This document shows, piece after piece, positions 46,391-55,668 of a DNA stretch of 64,000 nucleotides. A program made the position numbers and the translations under genes. Every line of letters begins with the position of its first letter. Position 1 is the stretch's first letter. Under the pieces are notes generated by a model, which searched no databases, was not told the DNA's origin, and worked only from the letters and a program-made list of their open reading frames with translations. The stretch comes from Aureimonas sp. AU22 (GTDB taxonomy: Bacteria > Pseudomonadota > Alphaproteobacteria > Rhizobiales > Rhizobiaceae), in contig NZ_BBWJ01000018.1 in NCBI RefSeq assembly GCF_001463745.1, forward strand, positions 1 to 64,000, given 5' to 3'.

Positions 46391-46505
46391 CAAAAACGCC
46401 TGCCGGGGGAGGACCGGCAGGCGTCAGAGATTACCCTTCGGCTGGGAGGAGGATGCCGTCGGGCGATCCGCATGAGCCATATTGGGAGGAGGGGCTCATG
46501 CGAAA
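46391..46505 (-). ncRNA. Orphan CCUCCUCCC-loop small RNA (cuckoo/CcsR-like)
   Basis: Three hairpins on the minus strand. Stem 1 CATGAGCC/GGCTCATG (46471-46478 with 46493-46500) has a CCTCCTCCC loop. Stem 2 CGGC/GCCG with an outer CCC/GGG (46434-46463) also has CCTCCTCCC. Stem 3 ACGCCTGCCGG/CCGGCAGGCGT (46396-46424) has a TCCTCCC loop and is followed on the minus strand by TTTTTG, a real intrinsic terminator. The layout copies the locus behind the DUF1127 gene at 9.8 kb, but I find no DUF1127 gene here, so it should have its own promoter. The structure is seen directly; function and promoter are inferred. Confidence 0.78.
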
Positions 46506-46677
46506 CTGGTAGGCTGTATTTAGCGGTTCTATGTGCACTGCGGTAGTGCGTTCAGCGCATGGCTGACCTGCATACTGGGCACAACTTGCGAACCGCTTTC
46601 GATAGCCGTTGGCGATGAACAGGGATGCGCCGCGGTCGGCGAGAAGGGTCCGTGACGTCACGGGAAGCATCCAGTCG

Positions 46678-46878
46678 CTAGTTCTCGGTGCCGCCGCCGA
46701 CGGTCACCGAATTCGATACGCCCTCCGTCTTCCCGCTGAGGCCGGGCACCTCGTCGAGTTGACGAAGGTCGGAGAAGCGCCCGCGCTCTTCCCGGTAGCG
46801 GACGATCTCGAAACCATGGCCCCGCAGGACATCGACGCTATTCAGTTCCTCGGCCGTGGCGGTGTTCAGGTCGATCAT
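46678..46878 (-). CDS. Small helix-hairpin-helix (ComEA-like) protein
   Basis: The protein has 66 residues. It begins MIDLNTATAEELNSVDVLRG and continues to RQLDEVPGLSGKTE, the pattern of the ComEA/helix-hairpin-helix repeat (L-N-x-A-x-x-x-x-L) that binds DNA without sequence preference. GGAGAG lies 6 bases before the ATG on the minus strand. No signal peptide is visible, so it should be cytoplasmic, unlike true ComEA. The tail (SVTVGGGTEN) is short. Proteins of this size occur in Rhizobiales, with unknown role. Confidence 0.75.
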   Translation of the reverse strand: MIDLNTATAEELNSVDVLRGHGFEIVRYREERGRFSDLRQLDEVPGLSGKTEGVSNSVTVGGGTEN

Positions 46879-47056
46879 CGGGCTCTCCTCGTGGTAACTC
46901 GAGACTGTCGTCGCTCGCTAACGCAGGAGAACGACCGGACGGTCCATGCATCGCCGCGACAAACTGCTCCGATCCTGCGCCGTGTCGCCTGCGCCCGGTC
47001 CGATGCCGTTCTTGGTGGACGAGCACCCCGCAGGGTTCAGCCCGGAAGGCTCGGGA

Positions 47057-49432
47057 TCAGACCACGCGTAGGTGCCCGGTGGTCGGGGTCAGCCGTCGCA
47101 CGATCGCGTCCGCCGCACCGACCTCGAGGGGCCGGCCGAGGAGGTAGCCTTGTGCCGTTCCGCAGCCGAGCGCCAGGAGGTCCTGCAGTTGGCTTTCCTG
47201 CTCGATGCCTTCCGCCGTCGTGTCGATGCTCAGCTCGCGCGCCATCGACATGACCGCCCGTACGATCGCGGCAGCGCCGGGGTCGCTGCCGGACGCTGCG
47301 ATGAAGCTTCGATCGATCTTGATGCGATCGACCTTGAACTCGCGCAGGTGGGCGAGCGACGAATAGCCCGTTCCGAAATCGTCCATCGCGACGCGAACGC
47401 CGAGCGCGCGCAGACTGGCGAGGGTGAGGGCGATCTGGCCGCTGTTCTCGACCATCGCGGTTTCGGTGATCTCGATCTCGATCCGAGAAGCGGAGACGCG
47501 GTACTTGGCGAGGGCCTGGGCCAGCTGAGAGGCGAGGGCCGCCGAGCGCAACTGGATGGCCGACACGTTGATCGACATGTAGATGTGGTCGGGCCACTGT
47601 GCAGCGCGTCGGCAGGCCGCATCGATCACCCAGGCACCGATCGTCGAGATCAGGCCGCAGCTCTCGGCCAAGGGGATGAATTCGCCGGGCGACACTAGCC
47701 CACGCTCGGGATGACGCCAGCGTATGAGGGCCTCGAAACCGGTCAGCGTCCGCTCGGGCAGGCTGTAGAGCGGTTGATACCAGAGTTCGAGCTGGTCGGC
47801 GGCCATCGCCGCCGAAAGGTCCTGCTCCAGAAGGCGTTTCTTGGCTTCCTCCTCCAGCATGCCGTCCCGGTAGGTCTCGAACCGGTTTCGCCCGCCGTTC
47901 TTGGCGGCGTAGAGCGCCAGATCCGCCTTCTGCTGCAGAGTGGACGTGTCCCCGGCCAGGCTGGTCGCGATGCCGATGCTGCAGCCGATCGCGACCACGT
48001 GCGAGTGGATCTCGAATGGGATCCCGACCGATGTCGTGATGTCGTTCGCCAGCGCGGCGGCCCGTTCCTGTGGCGCCGAGAGGAGCACCGCGAGTTCATC
48101 CCCGCCGAGCCGGAATGCCTGTTCGCCGGAGCGAAGAAGCAGGCCGATGCGCGCGGCGACCTGGCGCAGAAGCTCGTCGCCGACCGCATGGCCCAGACGG
48201 TCGTTGACGCCCTTGAACCGATCGAGGTCGATCATCAGCATCGTCACGCGGCCACGCGCTAGAAGCTCGTCCATGGACTGGGCGAACATCCGGCGGTTCT
48301 TGAGGCCCGTCAAAGCATCGTGGAACGCCATGTGGGCGATCGTCTTCTGACCGTTCCGGGTTTCCGTAACGTCTTCGTAGGTCAGGATCGCACCGCCCCT
48401 GGCTACGGGCTGGCAAGCGATGCTGAGCACCGTGCCGTCGTCGAGCTGGTGCTCCAGGCGCGTCGCGGTGCTCGACCGCATCCAGCTGTGATGATTGGCG
48501 ATGACCCGGCCGATACGCTCCTGGTCCCAACCGGCTCGCCGACCGATCGCCGTGAGGTAGGTCTCCAGCGTCATGCCGATCCTGACCTCGTCCTTCTCCA
48601 GACGAAACAGCGCGTGGACGCGCTCGTTGACGAGCGTGACGAGGCCGTTGGGCGACAGCATCGTGAGCCCGTTGGACATGTTGGCGAGGGCATCGGACGC
48701 GGTGGCACGCGCCTTCGTGTCGATGAAGCTGCTGGCGAAACCGGATCCCACGATGAACAGCCCGACGCAGGCGACCGCGAAGGCGAGGGCGTTCAGGGCT
48801 TCCGGATCCGAAAAGGATCCGTCGATCTCCATCGGGGAGACGCGGAACGCGGTCATGCCGGTGAAGTGGAGCCCGATGATGGACAGGAAGAACAGAACCG
48901 TCGCTAGGTGCGGACGCATCCACTCGCGGCCGATCCGCAGAGCGACGTGCAGGGCGGAAGCCGCGAGCGTGCAGGAGATGAGGATCGACGCGACGAGGTA
49001 GGACTGATCCCAGCTCACGATGCCCTGCACGCGGTAGGCGACCATTCCGGTGTAGTGCATGACCACGATCGACAAGCCGACAACGGCGCCGCCGATCGCC
49101 GCGGCGCTGGGGATTTTCGCGGTCGCGATCAGGAAGCCGATTCCGGAGCCGGTCATGGCGACGAGCAGGGAGATGATCGTAAGAACCGGGTCGAAGCCGA
49201 TGGGGAGTTTCGGCTCGTAGCCGAGCATCGCAACGAAATGGGTGCACCAGATGGACGCGCCGGTCACGAAAGCCGACAGGACGACCCAGGCGCCTTTCTC
49301 CAGGGAATCTGCCGCCGCCGCCCGAAGAAACAGTCGGACCATGGCCCAGGACCCTGCGCCACAGATGATGGCGGCCATGAGCACCAGCCAGAGGTTGTGC
49401 TCGTCGACAATGCACCCAATCACCGTCATCAT
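47057..49432 (-). CDS. MHYT-GGDEF-EAL cyclic-di-GMP protein
   Basis: The protein has 791 residues from the ATG at 49432 (MMTVIGCIVDEHNL); a TTG at 49474 is possible. The N-terminal MHYT domain has about seven helices with the repeat motifs THFVAMLGY, MHYTGMVAY and LHFTGMTAF, thought to bind copper and sense gases. A PAS-like linker follows. The cyclase motif is RLGGDELA and the phosphodiesterase part has EALIRW, IEIEITETAMVE, MDDFGTGYSSLAHL, VDRIKIDRSFI and AEGIE. Both active sites look intact, so the protein may make or destroy cyclic-di-GMP. The segment before GGDEL (RSGEQ) is not a canonical RxxD inhibitory site. Confidence 0.92.
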   Translation of the reverse strand: MMTVIGCIVDEHNLWLVLMAAIICGAGSWAMVRLFLRAAAADSLEKGAWVVLSAFVTGASIWCTHFVAMLGYEPKLPIGFDPVLTIISLLVAMTGSGIGFLIATAKIPSAAAIGGAVVGLSIVVMHYTGMVAYRVQGIVSWDQSYLVASILISCTLAASALHVALRIGREWMRPHLATVLFFLSIIGLHFTGMTAFRVSPMEIDGSFSDPEALNALAFAVACVGLFIVGSGFASSFIDTKARATASDALANMSNGLTMLSPNGLVTLVNERVHALFRLEKDEVRIGMTLETYLTAIGRRAGWDQERIGRVIANHHSWMRSSTATRLEHQLDDGTVLSIACQPVARGGAILTYEDVTETRNGQKTIAHMAFHDALTGLKNRRMFAQSMDELLARGRVTMLMIDLDRFKGVNDRLGHAVGDELLRQVAARIGLLLRSGEQAFRLGGDELAVLLSAPQERAAALANDITTSVGIPFEIHSHVVAIGCSIGIATSLAGDTSTLQQKADLALYAAKNGGRNRFETYRDGMLEEEAKKRLLEQDLSAAMAADQLELWYQPLYSLPERTLTGFEALIRWRHPERGLVSPGEFIPLAESCGLISTIGAWVIDAACRRAAQWPDHIYMSINVSAIQLRSAALASQLAQALAKYRVSASRIEIEITETAMVENSGQIALTLASLRALGVRVAMDDFGTGYSSLAHLREFKVDRIKIDRSFIAASGSDPGAAAIVRAVMSMARELSIDTTAEGIEQESQLQDLLALGCGTAQGYLLGRPLEVGAADAIVRRLTPTTGHLRVV

Positions 49433-49754
49433 GTCGGCGTCACAAGTCCTGTCCGCAGCGAAGATCGAAGGCAAACCACCGATCGCGAATCGAGCTGCCC
49501 GATGACAGAAGTTATCGCGCGATACGTTATGACGGAGCTAATGGCACGCCGACGATTTGCAGCTGTCGATAACGGGCACTCGTCAGTGTCGAGGTCGGCT
49601 GCGGAAACGGCCGGATCGCGTTCGTATCGAGCCTGCACGTCACGCGTCGTCCGCTGAAGCGGCAGGGACGAACACCTGATTCAGTATGTTCGAACACCAG
49701 CTCGCATTCACAAGGTATCGCGGATCGTGCCGGCACCGTCTTGACGTATGCCGA
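49433..49754. other. Gene-free region between the MHYT-GGDEF-EAL gene and tRNA-Ser
   Basis: About 320 bp without a recognised gene; about 280 bp if the TTG start at 49474 is used. It must hold the promoter of the MHYT gene and the 3' flank of tRNA-Ser. I saw no convincing promoter or hairpin. Confidence 0.4.
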
Positions 49755-49844
49755 TGGCGGAGAGGATGGGATTCGAACCCACGATACCGTTCCCGGTATA
49801 CTCCCTTAGCAGGGGAGCGCCTTCGACCACTCGGCCACCTCTCC
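49755..49844 (-). tRNA. tRNA-Ser (anticodon GCU)
   Basis: A 90-nt class II tRNA on the minus strand with encoded CCA. The acceptor stem GGAGAGG (complement of 49838-49844) pairs with CCTCTCC, followed by G and CCA. The anticodon stem-loop is CTCCC-CTGCTAA-GGGAG, giving GCT (Ser, AGY codons). The long variable arm with TACCG/CGGTA and the T-loop GGTTCGAATCC are clear. Confidence 0.96.
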
Positions 49845-50055
49845 GACGCGGTTTCGAGTATCCGAAGCCCGGACAATGTTCAAGGGGCAAACACTGCGGG
49901 GGCTGGGGTCGCCAGGACACCTGTGTGCTGCTTGCCATGGTCTTGCAGGATGCGCATCCCATTCAAGTTGCAAGGATAATCGCATTGTGGCAGGGCGACT
50001 TGCACGATAGGCTTCTTCTTGTTCGAGCCTGCAGCATCAAGGGAGCCATTGCGCG

Positions 50056-51495
50056 ATGATCAGACGGAAGGGGCCGATCCTGGCAGCGGCGGTGATCGCG
50101 GCCTTTGCCCTCGGATGGTATCGCGGGCTCTTCGGGGTCGATCAGATTGCGCCACCGGCAACGTCGCCGGGCGGCCCGACGGTATCGGGCGAGGTCGGCG
50201 AGGGTGGCGCGCCGTCCGTTCGACAAGGATCGGTTTCGAACTCTGCTTCCGTCGGGTCGTCATCGTCGCCGGCAGCATCGGTCGTTCCGCCGGGAACGTC
50301 GACCCAGCCCCCGATCCAAGAGACCACTGCAAGCCCCGACGGCCCGAAGACGACTGCCGCTCCCGCGTTCGACATCGTGCGGGTGGATCCGGACGGATCG
50401 ACGGTGGTCGCGGGCAAGGGGGCGGCCAACGAAACCATTGCCCTCACGAACGGAACGCAGACATTCGGAGAGGCGCGCACCAACGCCAACGGCGATTTCG
50501 TCATGACGCTGTCGCTGCCAACCGGCAGCCACCGGCTTCAGCTGGCCCAGGGCGGCGATGTCGTTTCGAGCGATGCGGCGGTGGTGAACGTACCGGCGAA
50601 GGACAAGCCGGAGGAGTTGCTGGTGATGATGCAGCGTCCGGGCGAGGCGAGCGAGATTCTGCAGCGGCCCGAAGAGACACCGGTCGCGCAGGCGCCGCAC
50701 CGACCGGAGGCCGCTCCGGCCGAGCCGCAGCAGGCGGACCGGAATGCCGAACTCGCAAGTGCATCGCCGACCGTCCCGGCCACCGAAGCAAGCCCGGCGG
50801 CGCAACCGCGTGCAGGGAGCCTGTCTGTCGAGGCCGTCGAGATCGAAGGCAATCGTCTGTTCGTTGCCGGCGCGGCGAAGGATAAGTCGACGGTCCGTGT
50901 CTATCTGGACGACCAGTCGATCGCGGAAACCGAAAGCGGGGCGGGCGACCGGTTCATTGCCAGCGCACGAACGGATGTGGCCGTCGGCGACCACACGGTC
51001 CGTGCCGATGTCGTCGATGAACGCGGGCAGGTCATCGAGCGTGTGGAGGTCCCGTTCCGGCGTCCGGAAGGAAGCACCATGGCGGCTGTCGCCGCACTGC
51101 CGCCTTCGGCTCCGGACGCGAGTTCGTCCAAAGCGCCCGGCGCGACAGTTGCAACGGTTCCGTCGGCGCCCGAGCAGTCGCCTGGGGAGGGCGGACCGGC
51201 CTCCGCTTCGGGAGCCGTCGGCAACGTGGCAACGGATGCCTCGGGCGCCGCGGCCGGCCTCGGAGAACCGGAGATCGTTCGGCAGCCTGCGTTGCAGGCG
51301 TCCGCGTCGCGGGTCATCATCCGGCGCGGCGACACGCTGTGGCGCATCTCGCGAACGACCTACGGCCGAGGCAGCCGCTACACGGTGATCTACCTCGCCA
51401 ACGGCGACCAGATCCGCGATCCCAACCGGATCTATCCCGGGCAGGTCTTCCGGATGCCGGACGGCGACGAGCCCGACGCGCAACCGCGCGGATGA
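50056..51495 (+). CDS. LysM-domain envelope protein with Ala/Pro/Ser-rich linkers
   Basis: The protein has 479 residues. A single N-terminal hydrophobic segment (GPILAAAVIAAFALGWYRGL) acts as anchor or signal. Long low-complexity linkers connect two beta-rich segments (FDIVRVDPDGSTVVAGKGAA, and VEAVEIEGNRLFVAGAAKDK) that look like Ig/carbohydrate-binding-like repeats. The C-terminus holds one LysM repeat: RRGDTLWRISRTTYGRGSRY ... NRIYPGQVFRMP. It should bind peptidoglycan in the periplasm. Rhizobial relatives are annotated LysM peptidoglycan-binding proteins. No catalytic domain is seen. Confidence 0.82.
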   Translation: MIRRKGPILAAAVIAAFALGWYRGLFGVDQIAPPATSPGGPTVSGEVGEGGAPSVRQGSVSNSASVGSSSSPAASVVPPGTSTQPPIQETTASPDGPKTTAAPAFDIVRVDPDGSTVVAGKGAANETIALTNGTQTFGEARTNANGDFVMTLSLPTGSHRLQLAQGGDVVSSDAAVVNVPAKDKPEELLVMMQRPGEASEILQRPEETPVAQAPHRPEAAPAEPQQADRNAELASASPTVPATEASPAAQPRAGSLSVEAVEIEGNRLFVAGAAKDKSTVRVYLDDQSIAETESGAGDRFIASARTDVAVGDHTVRADVVDERGQVIERVEVPFRRPEGSTMAAVAALPPSAPDASSSKAPGATVATVPSAPEQSPGEGGPASASGAVGNVATDASGAAAGLGEPEIVRQPALQASASRVIIRRGDTLWRISRTTYGRGSRYTVIYLANGDQIRDPNRIYPGQVFRMPDGDEPDAQPRG

Positions 51496-51629
51496 GCAAG
51501 GGGACCCTTCGGCAGGACCGTTTCCGCGAGCCGCCTGGGGTGGCCCTCCGCGACGCGGAAAGCTAGAAGCGTTCCAAAAGGGCGCGCGGCCATCGTCGCG
51601 CCCGCTTCCCGCGACGGAACGCCCCTGCC

Positions 51630-53525
51630 TTGTCCGATACATCCCAACCTTCCGCGGCCGGCGAAAGCCGCGTCATGTGGCGAACCCTGAAGAGCCTCTG
51701 GCCCTATATGTGGCCGGAGGGCCGGCCCGATCTGCGGGCGCGGGTCGTCTGGGCGAGCTTCTACCTCGTGCTCGCCAAGCTCCTGACCGTCGGCATTCCC
51801 TACTTCTTCAAGTGGGCCACCGATGCGCTGGACGGCGCCCATACGGCGCAGCAGTGGTTGCCGCTGGTGCTGACCGGGGCGGTGACGCTGGTCGTCGCCT
51901 ACAACGTCGCGCGTGTCGTTTCGGTGGCGCTGAACCAGTTGCGCGACTCCCTCTTCGCGAGCGTCGGTCAGCATGCGGTTCGCGTCCTGGCCTTCAAGAC
52001 CTTCGTTCACATGCACCAGTTGTCGCTGCGCTTCCATCTGGAGCGACGCACCGGTGGGCTCAGCCGCATCATCGAACGCGGCACGAAGGGCATCGAGACG
52101 ATCGTGCGCTTCACGATCCTCAATACGGTCCCGACGATCCTGGAATTCGCGCTAACCGCGGCGATCTTCGGGTTCGCCTACGGCTGGCGCTACCTCGTGG
52201 TCGTGGCCGTCACGGTGTTCGCCTATGGCTGGTTCACGATCAAGGCCAGTGATTGGCGCATCGCGATCCGCCGGGAGATGAACGATTCCGACACGGAAGC
52301 GAACACCAAGGCGATCGACTCGCTCCTGAACTTCGAAACCGTGAAGTACTTCGGCAACGAGACCATGGAGGCCGAGCGCTTCGATCGGTCGATGGCGCGC
52401 TACGAGAAGGCGGCGACGCAGACGTGGACGTCGCTCGGCTGGCTCAATTTCGGCCAGGGCGTGATCTTCTCGGCGGGAATGGGCGTCACCATGGTCATGT
52501 CGGCGCTGGAGGTGCGCGCCGGCACGCAGACGCTGGGTGACTTCGTCTTCATCAACGCCATGCTGATGCAGCTTTCGGTGCCGCTTAACTTCATCGGCTT
52601 CGTGTATCGCGAAATCCGGCAGGGACTGACGGACATGGAGGAGATGTTCCGCCTCCTGCGCATCCGCGAGGAGGTGAAGGACCGGGAAGGCGCGGCCGAC
52701 CTGGTGGTCGGGTCCGGCGCGATCCGCTTCGAGGACGTGCACTTCAGCTACGACCCGGAGCGTCCGATTCTCAAGGGTGTCAGCTTCGAGGTTCCGGCCG
52801 GCAAGTCGGTCGCGATCGTCGGGCCGTCCGGTGCGGGCAAGTCGACGATCTCGCGGCTTCTCTTCCGCTTCTACGACGTCCAGTCCGGTCGCATCACGAT
52901 CGACGGGCAGGACATCGCGTCGGTGCGACAGGCGAGCGTGCGCGCGGCGATCGGCATCGTGCCGCAGGACACGGTGCTCTTCAACGATACGATCGCCTAC
53001 AACATCCGCTACGGCCGAACGGAAGCGGCGGAAGACGAAGTGCAACGGGCGGCGGCGCTGGCACAGGTCGCCCATTTCATCGAGAGCCTTCCCGAGGGCT
53101 ACGACACGATGGTCGGCGAGCGCGGTCTGAAGCTCTCCGGCGGCGAGAAGCAGCGCGTCGCGATCGCTCGCACGATCCTGAAGGCCCCGCCGATCCTGGT
53201 TCTCGACGAGGCGACGTCGGCGCTCGACACCCATACCGAACAGGAGATCCAGAGCGCGCTCCAGCTCGTCTCCCGCCAGCGCACGACGCTGACGATCGCG
53301 CACCGGCTGTCCACCATCGTCGATGCCGACGAGATCATCGTCCTGCGTTCGGGAAAGATCGTGGAACGGGGGTCCCATCGCGTCCTTCTGGCCGCCGGAG
53401 GCCTCTACGCCGAGATGTGGACGATGCAGCGCGAGGCGAACGAGGCGGAAGAGGCGCTTCGCCGCGCGCGCGAAGCGGATGCGCTCGGCGTCATCGAGCG
53501 AAGGCGCCCGGCCGGCGTCGAGTGA
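51630..53525 (+). CDS. Atm1/ABCB7-type ABC exporter
   Basis: The protein has 631 residues from a TTG start at 51630; the next ATG (51675) would cut 15. Six membrane helices contain the Atm1 signature LERRTGGLSRIIERGTKG and the region TEANTKAIDSLLNFETVKYF. The ATPase domain has Walker A GPSGAGKST, signature LKLSGGEKQR, Walker B ILVLDEATSAL and the His switch TIAHRLST. Bacterial Atm1 proteins export glutathione conjugates and metal-thiol complexes; mitochondrial ones serve iron-sulfur assembly. The N-terminus length suits the TTG start. It stands alone before psd. Confidence 0.93.
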   Translation: MSDTSQPSAAGESRVMWRTLKSLWPYMWPEGRPDLRARVVWASFYLVLAKLLTVGIPYFFKWATDALDGAHTAQQWLPLVLTGAVTLVVAYNVARVVSVALNQLRDSLFASVGQHAVRVLAFKTFVHMHQLSLRFHLERRTGGLSRIIERGTKGIETIVRFTILNTVPTILEFALTAAIFGFAYGWRYLVVVAVTVFAYGWFTIKASDWRIAIRREMNDSDTEANTKAIDSLLNFETVKYFGNETMEAERFDRSMARYEKAATQTWTSLGWLNFGQGVIFSAGMGVTMVMSALEVRAGTQTLGDFVFINAMLMQLSVPLNFIGFVYREIRQGLTDMEEMFRLLRIREEVKDREGAADLVVGSGAIRFEDVHFSYDPERPILKGVSFEVPAGKSVAIVGPSGAGKSTISRLLFRFYDVQSGRITIDGQDIASVRQASVRAAIGIVPQDTVLFNDTIAYNIRYGRTEAAEDEVQRAAALAQVAHFIESLPEGYDTMVGERGLKLSGGEKQRVAIARTILKAPPILVLDEATSALDTHTEQEIQSALQLVSRQRTTLTIAHRLSTIVDADEIIVLRSGKIVERGSHRVLLAAGGLYAEMWTMQREANEAEEALRRAREADALGVIERRRPAGVE

Positions 53526-53614
53526 CACTCTGCCGCGGCGTTGAGCGCCGGGCGGTTTGCCCCTATGTGTCGGAGCCAGCCAGTTTTCGGCAAACCTGAA
53601 GGATTCCCGCCTCG

Positions 53615-54313
53615 ATGGACATGATCGCCTCGATCCGAAACGTCTTCGTTCCGATCCATCGGGCGGGCTATCCCTTCATCGCGGGTTTCTTCGTCGCTTC
53701 CGTGCTGCTCGGGCTCCTGTGGGAGCCGCTGCTCTGGATCGGATTGATCCTCACCGTCTGGTGCACCTACTTCTTCCGCGATCCCGCCCGCACCACGCCG
53801 GTCGGCGAGGATCTCGTGGTCAGTCCGGCCGACGGCAAGGTCTCGCTCGTGGGCCTCGTGCGGCCGCCGGCCGACCTCGGCCTCGGCGACGAGCCGCTGC
53901 TGCGCGTGTCGATCTTCATGAACGTCTTCGATTGCCACGTGAATCGGGCGCCGGTGCGCGGGCGGATCGACCGGATCATCTACCGGGAAGGCCTCTTCAA
54001 GAACGCCGAGCTCGACAAGGCGAGCGAGGTGAACGAGCGCTCCGGGATGGTGATTTCCAACTCGCATGGCGAGGTCGGCGTGGTGCAGATCGCGGGCGCC
54101 GTCGCCCGGCGTATCATCGTCTTTTCGCGCGCCGGCGAGCATCTGGAGACCGGCGAGCGCTTCGGCCTGATCCGCTTCGGCTCGCGTCTCGACATCTACC
54201 TGCCGGACGGAGCGATGGCCCGCGTGGCCGAGGGGCAGAAGGCTGTCGCGGGCGAGACGGTGATCGCGGAATTCGGGGCAGGGCACGGCGCCTGGACCTG
54301 GCGTCGGGACTGA
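53615..54313 (+). CDS. psd: Phosphatidylserine decarboxylase proenzyme
   Basis: The protein has 232 residues. It converts phosphatidylserine to phosphatidylethanolamine at the inner membrane. The short bacterial type is shown by [29 protein letters not shown], split here as two adjoining parts, by [20 protein letters not shown] and by the self-cleavage site [10 protein letters not shown], in which the Ser becomes the pyruvoyl group. Two N-terminal hydrophobic stretches fix it in the membrane. pssA begins 4 bp after its stop, so the two consecutive enzymes of the pathway are co-transcribed. Confidence 0.95.
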   Translation: MDMIASIRNVFVPIHRAGYPFIAGFFVASVLLGLLWEPLLWIGLILTVWCTYFFRDPARTTPVGEDLVVSPADGKVSLVGLVRPPADLGLGDEPLLRVSIFMNVFDCHVNRAPVRGRIDRIIYREGLFKNAELDKASEVNERSGMVISNSHGEVGVVQIAGAVARRIIVFSRAGEHLETGERFGLIRFGSRLDIYLPDGAMARVAEGQKAVAGETVIAEFGAGHGAWTWRRD

Positions 54314-54317
54314 GCGC

Positions 54318-55097
54318 ATGAGCGATCCCGTCGACACCCCGCCGGCCGCCCCTCCGTCGCGCATCCCCATCCGGCAGATCCTGCCGAACATCATCACGAT
54401 TCTGTCGATCTGCGCGGGCGTCACGGGCATCCGTTTCGCCTTCGAAGGGCGCTTTGAACTCGCCGTGGGTCTCGTCCTTGGCGCGGCCTTCCTCGACGGC
54501 ATCGACGGTCGCCTCGCGCGCCTCGTCAACGGACAGAGCCGGTTCGGGGCCGAGATGGACTCGCTTGCCGACATCGTGAACTTCGGCGTCGCGCCCGCTC
54601 TGCTTCTCTACGCCTACACGCTGCACGACGTCGGCTCGTTCGGGTGGATCTGCGCGCTTCTCTACATCGCCGGCTGTGCGCTGCGCCTCGCTCGCTTCAA
54701 CACGATGCTGGACGAGCCCAACAAGCCGGCCTGGAAGAGCGCTTACTTCACCGGCATTCCGTCGCCCGCCGGAGCGGGGCTGGCCCTGTTTCCGGTCTAT
54801 CTCGGCTTCACCAGCAACCTGGCCTTTCCCGACATCGCCCCGGCGGCGGCGGCCATCTACCTCGTGATCGTCGGCGTCCTCATGGCCAGCCACATCCCGA
54901 CCTATTCCGGCAAGACGATCGGCATACCGCTACGGCGCGAGTACGTGGCGCCGGCGGTTCTCTTCGTCGTCCTCTATATCGGCCTGCTGTTGAGCTTCTT
55001 CTGGGAGACGCTGACGGTCTCGGCGGTCGTCTACTACGCGACGATCCCGTTCTCGATCCGCTCCTACCGAAAGCAGGCGCGGCGCCCGGTGCCCTGA
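54318..55097 (+). CDS. pssA: CDP-diacylglycerol-serine O-phosphatidyltransferase
   Basis: The protein has 259 residues. It makes phosphatidylserine from CDP-diacylglycerol and serine; Psd then decarboxylates it. The CDP-alcohol phosphotransferase motif is complete: DGIDGRLARLVNG followed by FGAEMDSLADIVNFG, with the Asp residues that bind metal. About eight hydrophobic helices follow. This is the membrane (type II) enzyme common in Alphaproteobacteria. It is directly downstream of psd in the same transcript. Confidence 0.95.
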   Translation: MSDPVDTPPAAPPSRIPIRQILPNIITILSICAGVTGIRFAFEGRFELAVGLVLGAAFLDGIDGRLARLVNGQSRFGAEMDSLADIVNFGVAPALLLYAYTLHDVGSFGWICALLYIAGCALRLARFNTMLDEPNKPAWKSAYFTGIPSPAGAGLALFPVYLGFTSNLAFPDIAPAAAAIYLVIVGVLMASHIPTYSGKTIGIPLRREYVAPAVLFVVLYIGLLLSFFWETLTVSAVVYYATIPFSIRSYRKQARRPVP

Positions 55098-55108
55098 AAG
55101 ACCAAGCG

Positions 55109-55663
55109 ATGGCCAAGCAGTTCGAACGGATCGAACCGGTACACCGGCAGATGATGGCGCGTCAGGCGATCTTCTTCGTCGGCTCAGCGGCGGGCGACAG
55201 TCGCGTCAATATCTCGCCGCGCTCGACCACCCATTTCCACGTGCTCGGCGATCTCACCGTCGCCTATCTCGATCTCACCGGCAGCGGCAGCGAAACGGCG
55301 GCCCATGCGAAGGCGGGCGGGCGGGCAACGCTGATGTTCTGCACATTCGACGGTGCGCCGCAGATCCTGCGGCTCTATGGCCGTCCGCGCATCTCCTTTC
55401 GCGGCTCGGCCGACTACCGGACCATTCTGAGCGAGCGATACCCGCAAGGGGAGCCGGTGGGTGCACGGCAGGTCGTGACGATCGATCTCGATCTCGTCCA
55501 AACCTCCTGCGGTTACGCCGTGCCGCTTTTCGAGCACGTGGGCGAGCGACCCGTTCTCGATCGCTGGGCCGAGGCGAAGGGCGAGGAAGGCCTCGACGCC
55601 TATCGGCGCGAGAAGAACATGACGAGCATCGACGGCCTGCCCACAGGGCTTGGCGACGCCTGA
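55109..55663 (+). CDS. PNPOx-fold (pyridoxamine 5'-phosphate oxidase-like) protein
   Basis: The protein has 184 residues from the ATG at 55109, 11 bp after pssA. The split-barrel flavin-binding fold is indicated by HRQMMARQAIFFVGSAAGDS, GRATLMFCTFDGAPQILRLY and GEPVGARQVVTIDLDLVQTS. True PNP oxidases are longer and have a dimer tail that is missing here; it is probably a general FMN- or heme-binding member of the superfamily. It ends 5 bp before the convergent SDR gene. The substrate is unknown. Confidence 0.82.
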   Translation: MAKQFERIEPVHRQMMARQAIFFVGSAAGDSRVNISPRSTTHFHVLGDLTVAYLDLTGSGSETAAHAKAGGRATLMFCTFDGAPQILRLYGRPRISFRGSADYRTILSERYPQGEPVGARQVVTIDLDLVQTSCGYAVPLFEHVGERPVLDRWAEAKGEEGLDAYRREKNMTSIDGLPTGLGDA

Positions 55664-55668
55664 CGCCC

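Noticed and set aside
46431-46670. 79-codon minus-strand frame overlapping the second small RNA
   Set aside because: No homology pattern, it covers the conserved hairpins, and it does not resemble DUF1127.
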